In this document: positions 1 through 11,356 of the stretch, in pieces
Layout: each line of letters opens with the position of its first letter
Position numbering within the stretch: the first letter of the stretch is position 1
NCBI GenBank assembly: GCA_963691705.1
Contig: OY829539.1
Location: 38,449,656 to 38,513,655, forward strand
DNA: 64,000 nucleotides
Direction: 5' to 3'
Source of the DNA: Viola odorata
Lineage: Eukaryota > Streptophyta > Magnoliopsida > Malpighiales > Violaceae
Translations under genes and position numbers: made by a program
Notes under the pieces: generated by a model
Told to the model about the DNA's origin: nothing
Seen by the model: only the letters and a program-made list of their open reading frames with translations
Database searches by the model: none

Positions 1-988
1 TTCCAAGTGCCACATCAATAATAATTCAAGTAGGAATTCTGGACAAAGTTTGAGGGAAAACGCACGGAGAAATCAAGACATGGCTTGAGAAGAGTGTAAA
101 CGCGGAAAGGGAGGCGCACTTCAAGTCCGACTAGGATTAGAAGATAAAGTCTAGAGAGAAGAGGAGTCTGATAATGAAGTGTGGTCTTGTACAAGTTAGA
201 TAGGATAAATATTGTATTTATTTTATTTAATTAAATTAGTTAGAGTTAAGATAGAATTAGAAATCCTAGTCTTAGTCGAAATAGAATTTGTAATTCGCCT
301 ATTTAAAGGCAATGATTGTTCATAATAAAATTAGATCAGATTTTCCACATAAATACTTTACCAAATTTCCATCTTCATTATTCTACTATCTTATTGTCTC
401 GATCTCCGAAGCAAGTCGTTCTTGTGTTTGTTAACTTAGTCGTGGCGTTACAGAGATAGCGTGGAAGGTACGGTTAGGGATACTGAAGCATGGCGTTTGT
501 AGATTAAAGCGTGGAAGGAGCGTGAACTAGTGTGTGCAGACCAAAGCGTGGCACTTACAGAGATAAGTGTGGAAGGAGCGTGAGGATTCGTGTTGGCATT
601 CACAGAGTTGATCGTCGTTACTAATATTCACAGGGTTGAATATTGATTGCTAGCAATTATAGGGTTGATTGTTGGTGTTGCTCTTGTTCACAGGGCTGAG
701 CATTAGCGTGTGTGCGTACTACAGGGCTATGCGTACATCGACGTGAATACTACAGGGCTATGCGTACATCGACGTGAATACTACAGGGTTAAGCATTCAT
801 GACAACCTTGACTTTGCTCAAACAGGGATTTGCAAGTCATTAACCTTAATTAGTAGTATGGGATACTAATTGATTCAAGGAAGCGTTAAAGAGGGATTTT
901 CGTCAATTTCGTGCCCCAAACCTACAAGAGAACAAGATCATTCACTTATGCACCTCGGGTTCTAACCTAGGACCCAAGGATCGTATCA
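1..988 (+). repeat. 5' LTR of element B (5' truncated by window)
   Basis: It matches 12093-13049 almost base for base and ends in GATCGTATCA directly before the PBS. About 266 bp of U3 lie outside the window. A TATA-like TATTTAAAGG is at about 299-309 and an AATAAA at 324-329. It carries an extra 31-bp unit compared with the 3' LTR. Confidence 0.9.
718..779 (+). repeat. 31-bp tandem duplication inside B 5' LTR
   Basis: Two identical 31-bp units (718-748 and 749-779) starting ACTACAGGGCTATGCG are followed by a third, diverged start at 780. The 3' LTR has only one such unit near 12810-12840, so the copy number changed after insertion or differs between templates. Looser ACAGGGTT/ACAGAG motifs recur from about 540 to 800. 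Confidence 0.85.
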
Positions 989-990
989 GT

Positions 991-1008
991 TGGTAGCGGA
1001 GCTCAAGG
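991..1008 (+). promoter_or_regulatory. Primer-binding site of element B
   Basis: TGGTAGCGGAGCTCAAGG starts two bases after the LTR end. It begins with the TGG expected for pairing to a tRNA CCA end and resembles, imperfectly, the Met-type PBS common in plant Ty3 elements. Confidence 0.75.
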
Positions 1009-1652
1009 GAGTTCTAGGTTTGGTCAGAAAATCCCAAACTACCTTTTCATTTTTGTTATTTAATTTGAGTCAATTGTCTAAACGATTCAAGTGAATTGTT
1101 TGTGTCTTGTCTTTAATTTTTGTTGAGTCGAAAATCACAAAATTAAGTCCCCAAAAGTGTCATTGAATTTTCTATTTTGCTTTTGCAATTCGAGTCTTGT
1201 CGATTTAGTAGTTCTAAATCAAAGTCGAGTTCTAAGTCAAGTCGGTTTAGGAGTTCTAAACCAAAGTTATTTTGTTGAGTCTTAGAGTCCTACTTCTAAA
1301 CTAAGTTGGTTTAGTAGTTTGCGTCTATTTTATCTTTCAATTTATTTATTTAGATTGAGGGAAGAGTAATATATAAGTCACAAAAATAGTCCATAAAAAG
1401 AGTCATATAGAAGAGTCACCAAAAACAGTCCACCAAAGTATCAGTGTCGAAATCATATTTCAATATATACCTATCGGAGTTCAATTTTAGTGAGTCTTAG
1501 TTCGTTGGAAAGGTCTGTCTGCCAGGAATCTAAATCAAGAAGAATCGAGCGATTTGGATATCGGAGTAAAAAGCTGCACCCAAAATACTAAACTGTGTTC
1601 ACCGAAAATAGATTTGCACTCTCTTGTGTTAAATTTTCTTGAAGTGATTACG
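1009..1652 (+). other. Untranslated leader of element B
   Basis: No long ORF is seen. The stretch is T-rich, with repeated GAGTC/AAGTC words such as 'agtcggtttag' around 1200-1320. It is probably the 5' leader between PBS and gag. Confidence 0.6.
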
Positions 1653-1720
1653 ATGGCTGAAGCAGCACTTGAGGCTGAGAGGAAAGAGGTGATTGAGCTC
1701 ATGGAGAGGCTGATCAAGAG
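1653..1720 (+). pseudogene. B gag, first 22 codons, interrupted by element A
   Basis: An ATG at 1653 opens a short, strongly helical, Glu-rich frame (MAEAALEAERKEVIELMERL). It is interrupted at 1720 by element A. The same frame resumes at 9809, but two in-frame stops (TAA near 9822, TAG near 9831) lie before the next ATG at 9837. Both could be C-to-T changes of CAA/CAG. It is the structural (nucleocapsid) protein of the element. Confidence 0.6.
1716..1720. repeat. Target-site duplication of element A, left copy (AAGAG)
   Basis: The same five bases follow the 3' LTR at 9804-9808, so A inserted into the gag of B. Confidence 0.95.
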
Positions 1721-2510
1721 TGATATGAGCACCAATGCTCATGGATACTTCACTCAGAGCAAAGCCTTAGCAGCCACCCTTTTGAAGAGCCTTAGAGCTG
1801 AAGAACGCGACTTGGAGACAAGGGAGCGATGGACTACATGCGTTCATGCCCTGCTCGGCCATACCATGAGGAACCGCGCGCCTAACCCTCCGAAGCCATG
1901 AGCGCGCGCCCAGCCCTAGCAAACCATGAATGCGTCCGGCTAAGTCTTAGCCATGATGAACGTCAAGGCAAGTCCCACCAAGCCCATCTTCAAGGTTTCC
2001 TAAGGCCGGCAGCAAGCTCCTTTGTCCAAGGGTGATGGGGTATTTTCCCCTTGTAAATAACCTAAGTATTTAAAGTGTAGAATGGTTCATTTCTACACTT
2101 CTCTTTGTTTTTGTGTTATCTTCTTCAAGGACCAAACTTTTAGCTTAAGCATTAGGGTTCTTAAAACCAGGACCAACTATCTAAACAAATCAGGTTGCTC
2201 ATCAAAGAGGTGAGAGGGTTGTATTTGTTTAAAAGATCCTTTGTTCTTTTTGGCAAGGTTACTCATCCAAGAGGTGAGGGGGTTTGTCAAGAACAATAGT
2301 TCCTTTTTGTTATCATCAATACACTTTCCTTTTCCTCCATTTATATCCGCTGCAATCTAAATCATCTCCCCTTTTAAATATCCGTTCATCCATATCAAGT
2401 CCGATCATCCATCCGATTATCCAAACGCCAAGCTCCTAAAGAGACTAGATCTGACTCCATCAACGAAACCAGCGGCTAAACTCCTCCAAAAGGGAGCTAG
2501 GGCCTTATCA
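1721..2510 (+). repeat. 5' LTR of element A
   Basis: It starts TGATATGAGCACC and ends GGGCCTTATCA (TG...CA). It is very similar to 9010-9803, with scattered substitutions and short indels. A TATA-like AGTATTTAAAG lies near 2064. The first ~180 bp remain open in the pol frame at the 3' copy, so the 3' LTR also encodes the end of pol. Confidence 0.95.
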
Positions 2511-2512
2511 AG

Positions 2513-2530
2513 TGGTAGTGGAGCTCCAAG
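2513..2530 (+). promoter_or_regulatory. Primer-binding site of element A
   Basis: TGGTAGTGGAGCTCCAAG lies two bases after the LTR. It differs from the PBS of B at only a few positions, so A and B probably use the same tRNA primer. Confidence 0.75.
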
Positions 2531-3821
2531 CTATTCTCTAGGTTGGTATTGTTCTTATTCATGGTCAGAATCATCCTGTTCATCATTTCCACGGTTCATT
2601 TTCAAGGACCGTTCCCTTAAATTGCTAAAACACTTTTCCGAGTTGTTCCCACGGATCAAATTTCTTCTCCTTCCTTTTATATGGTTTAAACATTGTTTTC
2701 TACCATAGGAAATAATTTAAATTAAATCTGAAATTTTTTCCGTTCTTGAGAAATTAATTTTATCTTGAGTTTTGATCTTGTTTTCACACAAAGATTGAAT
2801 AAATTTGTGTTTGTGGCTGCCGTACCTATCTATCAAAATTAGGGCAGCACACTTCATTTTGCTTGGCTTGTCATATGATTTATTTTGCTTGTCATACACC
2901 TTCAATCAAATACTTGTCATACACCCTAATTTGCCTAAACTCCTTGTCACACATTTTGGTTCACTTTAGTGAAAATTGTGGTGCATGTTAGTGACAAAGT
3001 TAGTGCATGTTAGTGAAAAACTTTGGTGCATTTTAGCAAAAATAGTCGTCCATTTTTTGTGATAAATACTGGTTTATTTTAGTGGAAAATTCTGGTGCAT
3101 GTTAGCAAAAAATTTTGCCAATTCGTGAATTTATTTTTTACTTGCAAAATCATTTGCCTTCCACTTCAATTATCAAAAACTCATATCATACATTTACTGA
3201 AGCTCTCTTGCACTTACAAAAGAAAAACAACAAAGAAAGGGATCAAAAGAGTAAAAGAAATCCCTAAGTAAAGAAAAAAAAAAGGAGAAAAATAAGGGAT
3301 CAAAAGAGCGAATTAAATCCCTCAATCAAAAGAAAAAGAATACGAGTAAGTTAAAGCAAGAGGCAGAATGTATGTGTGCATTTGAAGTATTTTCTTTCAA
3401 GTTAAGGTGTGCATTTATCAAGTGTTTCATTTGGCGGCAGAATTTCTTTTTTGAAGCTTATTCTCGTTTCCCTCCATTTCTTCTAGTGTTGGTCCTTTGA
3501 GCTTGCCTTCTTTTCTATCCTTGAGTTTTCTTCCCTTGCTTCCTACACTAATATCTACTCTAAACCTGATTCGTGTTCACCAACAAGCTGTTTTAGTGAG
3601 CACAATTGCGGTTTTCTACCCTAGTTTTCATTGAACTCCTTGTCCTAGCCTTGAGTCTTAGAGTCATTGCTGGTTGAATTATTTGGTTCTTAAGTGAAGA
3701 TTGAGTGGGTAAGATTGTGAGCGTATTAGAGTGTAGTGCGAAACATGAGCGATACACGTAAGGGAGGGACTAACCCTTATCATTTCCAATTGTGTTTGTC
3801 TTTTTGCAGGTACCTTTCGCT
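2531..3821 (+). other. Leader of element A with degenerate short repeats
   Basis: This is a 1.3-kb non-coding leader. At 2850-2935 'CTTGTCATA' recurs three times. At 2955-3120 a unit of roughly 35-40 bp built on GTGCATGTTAGTGAAAAA recurs about five times. Purine-rich AAAGAAAAA stretches occupy 3215-3350. Just before gag, TTTTTGCAG followed by GT looks like a splice acceptor; whether it is used is unknown. Confidence 0.6.
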
Positions 3822-5426
3822 ATGTCTCACCGAGACGCACATTCGAATGCTAGTTCGGGGGAATCCTCTCCTCTAAATCCGGCCATGGCCTCTCTCACGG
3901 TCCAAATGAACGAAACTAGACAGCATGTGGCTGATTTGCAACACTATAGAGCAAACCAAGACCAAAACACAAAGAACATCTTGGCTGTCATTGCTGCCTT
4001 AGCAGCGCAAATGGCAAACCCTACTCCCCCGCAGCCGACCCCAACCCCACAACCCACATATACACCCCCGATGGATACACCACCAACCCCACATCACCCA
4101 CCACCTCTTTATCCGCCTCCGAATTACCAACCCCCAAATTTCCCACCAGCGGCTCAATACCACCAAACTACACACCCAACTGATCCTACAAGCATCGATT
4201 ACTATGCGATGCCACAATTACACACACACACAGACCTCCATGACACTAGGCAGCCACCACCTCCACCACCTCACACCCAAGTTGCCGCATACCCACACAT
4301 CCAGGCTGCCCTAACACACACCTCCCACCAAGATGTAAGGCAGCCACCAACACCACCACCACCACCGCCCCCACACAACACCCCACCAGTAGCACCACCA
4401 AATGCTACTAGACAACAACCAAACCCCAATCAGAACAACATAGCCAATCACCTAGCCGTCCCTTTACACCTAGCCAATGCCTATGTACCACCTCGCTTGG
4501 ACAGACCTAGACCCCCCTCTCCGCCGCCCTATGAGCACGCTCACAATGCTCGGCAATTCGATTATGACGAAGCATTTGAGTAGCGGGGTAATCAGAACAA
4601 CGAGGAGAGAGTGGATAGCAACCTCTCGAGTATCAAACTTTCCATTCCCCCCTTCGACGATAAAGATGATCCGGATGCCTTCAATGAGTGGGAAAACAAA
4701 ATGGACCGGCTGTTTGCTTGCTACAATTACTCCGAGACAAAGAAAGTTAAGTTAGCCATTGTGGAGTTCACGGATTTGGCAATACAATGGTGGGATCACC
4801 TTTGTTTGCTCAAACGAGATGCGGGCAGACCACCTATTGCATCTTGGGAAGAATTGAGGTGTGAGATGAGGCGTCGTTTTGTGCCTCCACACTACATCCG
4901 CGAGTTACACCAGCGCCTTCAACGGTTGTATCAAGGGCCACGTACCGTGAGTGAATATTATCACGAAATGTTGACATGTTTGATGAGGGCAAGCACGAAT
5001 GAGAGTGAAGAAGTAACCATGGCACGGTTTATAGCGGGTCTACACAAGGAAATTTCCAATCAGCTTGAGTTCCATCATTACGACACCTTAGAAGATATGT
5101 TTCATTTGGCCTTGAAAATTGAGAAACAAGTAAGTGTTAAACCAACATCCTCATACACTTCTTCCTCCACCACTCAAAAATCTTGGCAGACATCTACCCC
5201 TACCACACAAAAGCCATGGCAGACCCCTAAACTTGGCATGGACAACCTTAAAACACACACCCCATCCAAGCCTTACACCAACCCCAAACAAACGCCAAAC
5301 ACTACCTCCACACCAAGAACTCCTGCCCGAAATATTGAGTGTTTCAAGTGTGGAGGGAAAGGCCATATGAGGGCCGAATGCCCCAATCGGAGGGTTGTAA
5401 TGATTCGCGAGGGAGGGGGGCAGTAG
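3822..5426 (+). pseudogene. gag: Element A gag, one nonsense codon
   Basis: Capsid/nucleocapsid protein that packages element RNA in the cytoplasm. ATG 3822 was chosen (MSHRDAHSN); the frame is open upstream only from non-ATG codons. Residues about 60-240 are very rich in Pro, His, Thr and Gln with PPPPPP runs. A TAG at 4581-4583 interrupts the frame, which then continues unchanged. The retrotransposon gag core follows (EWENKMDRLF, VKLAIVEFTDLAIQWWDHL, RRRFVPPHYIRELHQRL), ending in one CCHC knuckle (CFKCGGKGHMRAEC) at about 5338-5380. The frame ends at 5426, just after a G run where pol continues in another frame. Confidence 0.85.
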
Positions 5427-6541
5427 AAAGTGAGGACGATGACGATTCATCACCTCCTCTCAGCCATATATGGAATGATCACGAGGGTGAACCGATGGAT
5501 CAAGATGAGTATGACATGTTAGAATTCCCCAATTGCTTAGTTGTTCGACGTAGTTTGAGCATAGTTGCAAAGGATAGTGACAAGATGATGGAACAAAGGG
5601 AGAACTTATTTCACACCTGCAGAATGTCAAATGGAATGGTGATTTCCATTATTGTGGACAACGAGAGTTGTGCAGATGTGGCCAGCACTCTCCTACTGCA
5701 TTCCTTAGGCCTCACCACCTCCAAACACCCGCGACCCTATGTGTTGAATTGGTTCAACGATGGTAACTCGGTTAGAGTCAAGAGCCAAGTTCGAATTCCT
5801 CTCCAAATCGGCAAGTATGTAGTTCGCCTATGTGATGTGGCACCAATGCACTCTAGCCACATTCTCCTTGGTAGACCGTGGCAATTTGATAAGAAGGCTA
5901 TTCATGATGGTTTGTACAACACATACAAGTTAGAACACAATGGCAGCAAGTTCCTTCTCCCGCCCCTTCTTCCTAATCAAGTTTACGAGGACCAATTGAA
6001 ATTGGAGAAGGCTGCCGCCACGTTTGAAATAACATTGTCACTTGGAAAACAAACGGAATGGAGTGGAGTGAAGAAAGTGAGTTGTGAGAGAGTGCAAAGC
6101 AGCGGGCATGAAAAAAATGAGCATGCCTTGAGTGGAGAGAAAAATGTGAGCTATGGGAGAGGATCGAGTGGTAATACATCACTTGAAAAAAGTAAGCAAG
6201 CGGGTGAGATTCTAAAGGGTGTGAAAATGGACAGCAAGGTGTGTCTAATGGCTATGGGTAGAGATGTAAGGCATACTTTAATCATGCGCAAGCCTTGCGT
6301 ACTTATCAGATTTAAAGAACACTCACTTGTTACTACTAACACTAATCCCTCATTTCCTAGTTGTTTGTCTCCTCTTTTGCTAGATTCCAAGGATGTTTTT
6401 TCGGATGAAATTCCCAATGGGCTTCCCCCCGTGCGTGGAATAGAGCATCAAATTAACTTCTTGCCTGGATCTACACTACCAAACCGCCCAGCGTATCATT
6501 GTAATCCAAAGGAAACGCAAGAATTGCAAGATCAAGTTTAA
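5400..6541 (+). pseudogene. Element A aspartic protease region
   Basis: The frame changes by -1 within the G run at about 5411-5421 and then stays open to a TAA at 6539. The acidic linker (ESEDDDDSS) is followed by the protease, with VDNESCADVAS near 5655-5690 where relatives have D-G/S-G. The catalytic triplet therefore reads DNE and is probably inactive. The family's second motif, HILLGRPWQFD, is near 5860-5890. Downstream comes a linker with short repeated Lys/Ser-rich words, then the start of RT (GLPPVRGIEHQINFLPG). Relatives have one continuous pol frame. Confidence 0.8.
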
Positions 6542-7320
6542 GCGCTTCTTGACAAAGGATTCATGAGGGAGAGCCTTTCTCCTTGTGTTGTCCCCGTGAT
6601 CCTCATGCCGAAGAAGGATGGAAGTTGGCGCATGTGCATGGATTGCCGTTCGGTGAATAAAATCACGGTAAAGTATTCTCATCCCATTCCTCGTTTGGAT
6701 GACATGCTGGATGAGTTAAGTAGTGCTAAAGTGTTCTCCAAAATTGATTTAGTGAGTGGTTATCACCAAATTAGGATATATAAAGGAGATGAATGGAAAA
6801 CAGCCTTCAAAACCAAGTTTGGTCTTTATGAATGGTTAGTTATGCCATTTGGTCTCACTAACGCTCCTAGCACCTTTATGCGCTTAGACCTTTTATAGGG
6901 AAATTTGTAGTTGTTTATTTTGATGACATATTGGTTTATAGCACATCACCACAAGTCCACTTGGAACACTTGAAACAGATTTTTCTCACCCTTCGCAAGT
7001 ATAAACTCTTCGCGAAGTTATCCAAATGCGAATTCTGTTTGGAGGAAGTGCACTTCCTTGGTTTTATTGTAGGTACTCAAGGCCTAAAAGTGGACAGTGA
7101 GAAGATCAAGGCCATTGCTGAATGGCCGACCCCAACCAATGTGGGAGACGTACGCTCCTTTCACGGGCTGGCTGGTTTCTACCACCGCTTTGTAAAGGAC
7201 TTCTCCTCCATTGCAGCCCCCCTTAATGCTCTCACCAAGAACAATGTCCCTTTCATTTGGGACAAAGAGCACGAGTTAGCTTTCAACACTCTCAAGGATA
7301 AGCTGTCCTCCAGCCCCGTC
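6542..7320 (+). pseudogene. Element A reverse transcriptase, broken before the catalytic motif
   Basis: RNA-dependent DNA polymerase domain. Seen in order: [33 protein letters not shown] (first catalytic Asp), [19 protein letters not shown], then a small out-of-frame deletion at about 6880-6895 that ends the frame at 6898. The YFDD catalytic motif (6916-6927) is read in the next frame, followed by the thumb region ([33 protein letters not shown]). The preceding TAA at 6539 separates it from the protease frame. Motif identity is certain; the copy is inactive. Confidence 0.9.
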
Positions 7321-7710
7321 CTAATCCTGCCCAACTTCGACAAAACGTTCGAAGTAGAGTGCGATGCAAGTGGCATCGGTATTGGAGCTGTTTTAGTCCA
7401 AGAGAAGAAACCGGTGGCCTACTTTAGTGAAAAGTTGAAGGGTGCGCAGCTGAATTATTGCACATATGACCGAGAGTTATATGCCCTTGTGCGTGCCCTC
7501 AATGTGTGGGAACACTACTTGCTGCCCAAAGAATTCGTAGTGCATACGGACCACCTAAGCCTCAAGTACTTGAAGGGACAAGGAAAGCTCAACAAACACC
7601 ATGCAGCTTGGATGGAGTTCATCGAGCGGTTCCCATACCACATCAAATACTTGAAGGGTAAGGACAACATCGTCGCAGATGCGTTGTCCCGTAGGTATGC
7701 CCTCCTTACA
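7321..7710 (+). pseudogene. Element A RNase H domain
   Basis: It degrades the RNA strand of the RNA-DNA hybrid. The acidic residues of the family are visible: [12 protein letters not shown] (Asp at 7363), [13 protein letters not shown] (Glu) and [11 protein letters not shown] (Asp). It ends in the usual IVADALSRR near 7672-7695. This stretch is open within the long frame 6901-8466. Confidence 0.9.
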
Positions 7711-9166
7711 TCGCTTCATTCACACCTTTTAGGCTTTATGCATATTACCTCTTTGTATGCTGATGATGCGGATTTTAAAGATGCATTTCTAGCTTGTGTT
7801 AATGGTGCGCATGACATTTTTGTGTTACATGACTCTTTTCTATTTCGCAAAGGTAGATTATGTATTCCTAAATGTAGCACACGTGAATTGCTTGTTAAAG
7901 AAGCACATGGAGGTGGTCTAATGGGCCACTTTGGCATAGAAAAGACTATTAGCACACTTAAAGAGCATTTCTTTTGGCCACACATGAAGAAACAAGTTAC
8001 TAATTTTGTGGCAGCTTGCATTACTTGTAAACGTGCTAAATGTAATTGCCTTAATCATGGTCTTTATATGACTCTACCTGTTCCATCGCATCCTTGGTGT
8101 GATTTATCTATGGATTTCATGGTTGGTTTGCCTCGCTCCAAACGGGGCAAGGATTCACTCTTTGTAGTTGTTGATCGCTTTTCAAAAATGGCTCATTTTA
8201 TACCATGTCACACTACAAATGATGCATCGCACATTGCCACAGTTTTCTTTCGTGAGATTGTCCGCTTACATGGTATGCCACGAACAATTGTTAGTGATAG
8301 GGATAGCAAATTCCTTAGTCACTTTTGGCGTGTGTTGTGGGGAAAATTGGGTACTAAGTTGCTATTTTCTACATCTTGTCATCCCCAAACGGATGGCCAA
8401 ACTGAAGTAGTTAATAGGACTTTAGGCACAATGCTACGTGTGATGATTCAGCAATACTCTAAGTGATGGGATGATTGCATCCCTTTTATTGAATTTGCAT
8501 ACAATCGTGCCATGCATTCTTCCACTCGCTTTTCCCCATTTGAGCTAGTCTATGGGTTTAACCCACTCACCCCCCATAAACTTGCTGCCTCTTCCTTTGA
8601 CTGATTTGATAAGCATATATGGAGAGGAAAAAGCGGCCATGGTGCAGCAATTGCATGGAAAAGCAAAGGAGCGAATGGAGGCATTGAACTCCAAGCTTAT
8701 GGCCAAACGCAACTCGGGACGCCACATCAAGTCATTTGAAGCTGGCAAATGGGTGTGGTTACATTTGAGGAAAGACTATTTCCCAACTCAACGGAAAGGG
8801 AAACTTAGCCAACGGGGAGATGCCCCCTTTCTAATTGTGGAGAAATTCAACGATAATGCTTATCGTTTAGATATACCTCCTTGTTTTAGATCCGTTAGCT
8901 CAACTTTTAATATTAATGACTTGTCTCCTTACTTTGAAGGTGATACCGAGGGCGTTGAAGAGGAGCAGCCCATGGATTCAAGGTCGAATCCCTTCAAACG
9001 AGGAGGGGATGATATGAGCACCAATGCTCATGGATACTTCACTCGGAGCAAAGCCTTAGCAGCCACCCTCTTGAAGAGCCTTAGAGCTGAAGAACGCGAC
9101 TTGGAGACAAGGGTGCGATGGACTACATGCGTTCATGCCCTGCTCGGCCATACCATGAGGAACTGA
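7711..9166 (+). pseudogene. Element A integrase and pol C-terminus (two disruptions)
   Basis: It inserts the cDNA into host DNA. The N-terminal HHCC zinc finger is at about 7900-8035 (GHFGIEKT ... ACITCKRAK). The core has DFMVGLP (first Asp), VSDRDSKF (second Asp) and [10 protein letters not shown] (Glu), so the D-D-E triad is present. A TGA at 8464 and a one-base change in the C run at about 8566-8575 break the frame. The C-terminal module (GKWVWLHLRKDYFP, GDAPFLIVEKFNDNAYRLDIP, FNINDLSPYFEGD) follows. The frame runs through the PPT into the 3' LTR (HGYFTRSKALAA) and stops at 9166, as in relatives whose pol ends inside the LTR. Confidence 0.88.
8996..9009 (+). promoter_or_regulatory. Polypurine tract of element A
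   Basis: AAACGAGGAGGGGA sits directly before the 3' LTR start TGATATG. It primes plus-strand DNA synthesis and also lies in the pol frame (FKRGGDD). Confidence 0.85.
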
Positions 9167-9803
9167 ATGCCTAACCCTCTGAAGCCATGAGCGCGTGAGC
9201 GCCTAACCCTAGCAAACCATTAATGCGTCCGGCTAAGTCTTAGCCATGATGAACGTCAAGGCAAAGCCCACTAAGCCCATCTTCAAGGTTTCCTAAGGCC
9301 GGCAACAAGCCCCTTTATCCAAGGGTGATGGGGTATTTTCCCCTTGTAAATAACCTAAGTATTTCAAGTGTAGAATGGTTCATTTCTACACTTGTCTTTG
9401 TTTTTGTGTTATCTTCTTCAAGGACTAAACTTTTAGCTTAAGCATTAGGGTTCTTAAAACCATCACCAACTATCTAAACAAATCAGGTTGCTCATCCAAG
9501 AGGTGAGAGGGTTGTATTTGTTTAAGATATCCTTTGTTCTTTTCGGCAAGGTTACTCATCCAAGAGGTGAGGGGGTTTGTCAAGAACAATAGTTCCTTTT
9601 TGTTATCATCAATACGCTTTCCTTTTCCTCCATTTATGTCCATTGTAATCTAAATCATCTCCCCTTCTAAATATCCGTTCATCCATATCAAGTCCGATCA
9701 TCCATCCGATTATCCAAATGCCAACCTCCTAAAGAGACTAGATCCGACTCCATCAACGAAACCAGCGACTAAACTCCTCCAATAGGGAGCTAGGGCCTTA
9801 TCA
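9010..9803 (+). repeat. 3' LTR of element A
   Basis: It has the same TGATATGAGC...CCTTATCA ends as 1721-2510. Only scattered differences are seen, so the insertion is younger than B, D, E and F. Confidence 0.95.
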
Positions 9804-9808
9804 AAGAG
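9804..9808. repeat. Target-site duplication of element A, right copy (AAGAG)
   Basis: Perfect match to 1716-1720. Confidence 0.95.
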
Positions 9809-10861
9809 GTTTGATGATATATAAGTCAAGTAGCAAATGATCGAGGAAAAATTCAAGGAATTATCCAAACGATTGCACCTTGATGAGGATGGACCGAAAC
9901 ATGAAGGAGATGACTTCGAGAACCGAAGAAGGTTTGAACATAGAGGACCAAGGAGGAATCAAATCGATGACAACCTTGGAAGTATTAAATTAAAAGTTCC
10001 TTCTTTTAATGGAAAAGGAGATCCGGATGTGTACTTGAATTGGGAGAGAAAAATCAATTCAAGTTTTCTATGTCATAATTATTCCAAGGAGAAGAAAGTA
10101 AAGCTAGCCGTTGTTGAGTTCAAAGGATATGCATCCCATTGGTGGGAAGAATTAAATTCAACTCGAGAGAGAGTAGGTGCTGGTTTTGTTGATAATTGGG
10201 AAGACATGAAGCGCTTGATGAGGAGAAGGTTTGTTCCAACACACTTTCAGTGAGATTTCATCAACGATTACAAACCCTAACGCAAGGCAACAAGAGCGTT
10301 GGAGAATATTTCAAGGAGATGGAAATCGCGTTAGCTAGAACGCAAATCCATGAACAATCCAAAGCCACAATGGTGAGATTCCTTAGTGGATTGAATCAGG
10401 AGATAGCCTATCAATTGGAGCTAACAACATACAACTCTTTAGAGGATATGTTGCACTTAGCGGAGAAAATAGAGAAGCAAAGGAAGTCTCGGATGGTAGC
10501 GAGTTCATCGTCGACTAAATCACCACATTGGAAGAAGTCAACTTGGAGTAAGAGTGAGATGACTCTAGTACCAAGACCACAAGTTGTGAGCAATTCATCT
10601 TCACAAGTTGGAAAGGAAAATCCTTCATCCACTAATCAAAATAAATTAGCTACAAGGGAAGTAGTGTGTATTAAATGTACCGGTCGAGGACATACGGCAG
10701 CCACTTGTCCAAATCAAAGAGCGTTGGTTATTCGAGAAGATGGCGCCATGAGTAGCGAGGATGAGAAAGAAGAAGAGCACGAGATCGAAGCAGGTCTAAG
10801 CCTAATGATTAGGCCAGATTTGTGCACACGGCATGAGGAGGTATCGAGTGAAGAGAGTTAA
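9809..10861 (+). pseudogene. gag: Element B gag, main part
   Basis: This is the continuation of the gag that starts at 1653. From 9837 the core is YLNWERKINSSFLCHNY, VKLAVVEFKGYASHWWEEL and RRRFVPTHF, about half identical to the gag of A by eye. A frameshift near 10250 moves it to the frame ending at 10861. After it come FHQRLQTLTQGNKSVGEYF, a basic Ser-rich linker, a CCHC knuckle (CIKCTGRGHTAATC, about 10668-10710) and an acidic tail (SSEDEKEEEHEIEAG). Two stops before 9837 also break it. Confidence 0.85.
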
Positions 10862-10864
10862 TGA

Positions 10865-11356
10865 AATAATCTATTCTACACTCGGTGTTTGATTCAAGAA
10901 AAGGTATGTTCGATGGTGGTTGATAATGGTAGCTTTAACAATTTTGCGAGTGAGTTGCTTGTGTCGAAGCTAGGGTTGCAAACCATCGAGAAGGCGAATC
11001 CATACAAGGTTCATTGGATGACTAGTGGTGTTGAAATAGAAGTCACACATCGAGTTTTAGTATCGCTAGCCATTGGGAGATTTAATTGTAGTGTGTATTG
11101 TGATGTGGTGCCAATGACCGAATGTCATGTTCTTCTAGGAAGACCTTGGCAATTTGACATGAACGCGGTACATCATGGAATAACCAATCGGTATGAGGTT
11201 TACAAGGACGGTCGAAGATACATTCTAGTGCCTATAGCACCACTAGAAGTGTTAAGAGATCGAGAAAAGCTTACGAAGTCTTGGGCAGAATTTACAAGCG
11301 ACAAGCGCAAGTTTAAGGAAGAAAAAGAAAACACTTTGAGTATTCGAGAAAAATAA
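10865..11356 (+). pseudogene. Element B aspartic protease
   Basis: It is in the same frame as the end of gag, separated only by TAA at 10859 and TGA at 10862. MVVDNGSFNNFAS (near 10913-10952) is the active-site loop, reading DNG where D-S/T/G-G is usual. HVLLGRPWQFD at about 11127-11160 is the second conserved motif. The frame ends at 11356 with a Lys-rich tail. It would process the Gag polyprotein if active. Unlike in A, no RT follows. Confidence 0.8.

Larger units (their letters stand above)
1721..9803 (+). mobile_element. Element A: full-length Ty3/gypsy LTR retrotransposon nested in B
   Basis: Complete structure: 790-bp 5' LTR, PBS, 1.3-kb leader, gag, protease, RT, RNase H, integrase, PPT, 794-bp 3' LTR and perfect AAGAG duplications. 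The RT-RNaseH-integrase order defines Ty3/gypsy. No chromodomain was recognised, and lineage within Ty3/gypsy is left open. The coding region is broken by a nonsense codon in gag, a -1 shift at the gag-pol border, a stop before RT, a small deletion just before the RT active site, a stop in integrase and a one-base shift in a C run. This copy cannot make its own proteins. Confidence 0.95.

Noticed and set aside
5973..6417. Minus-strand frames opposite the protease region of A
   Set aside because: Shadows of the Lys/Glu-rich linker on the plus strand without conserved motifs.
9011..9166. Coding sequence inside the LTR of A considered as a separate small gene
   Set aside because: It is the in-frame end of pol running through the PPT into the LTR; the same sequence at 1721-1901 is only the LTR copy.
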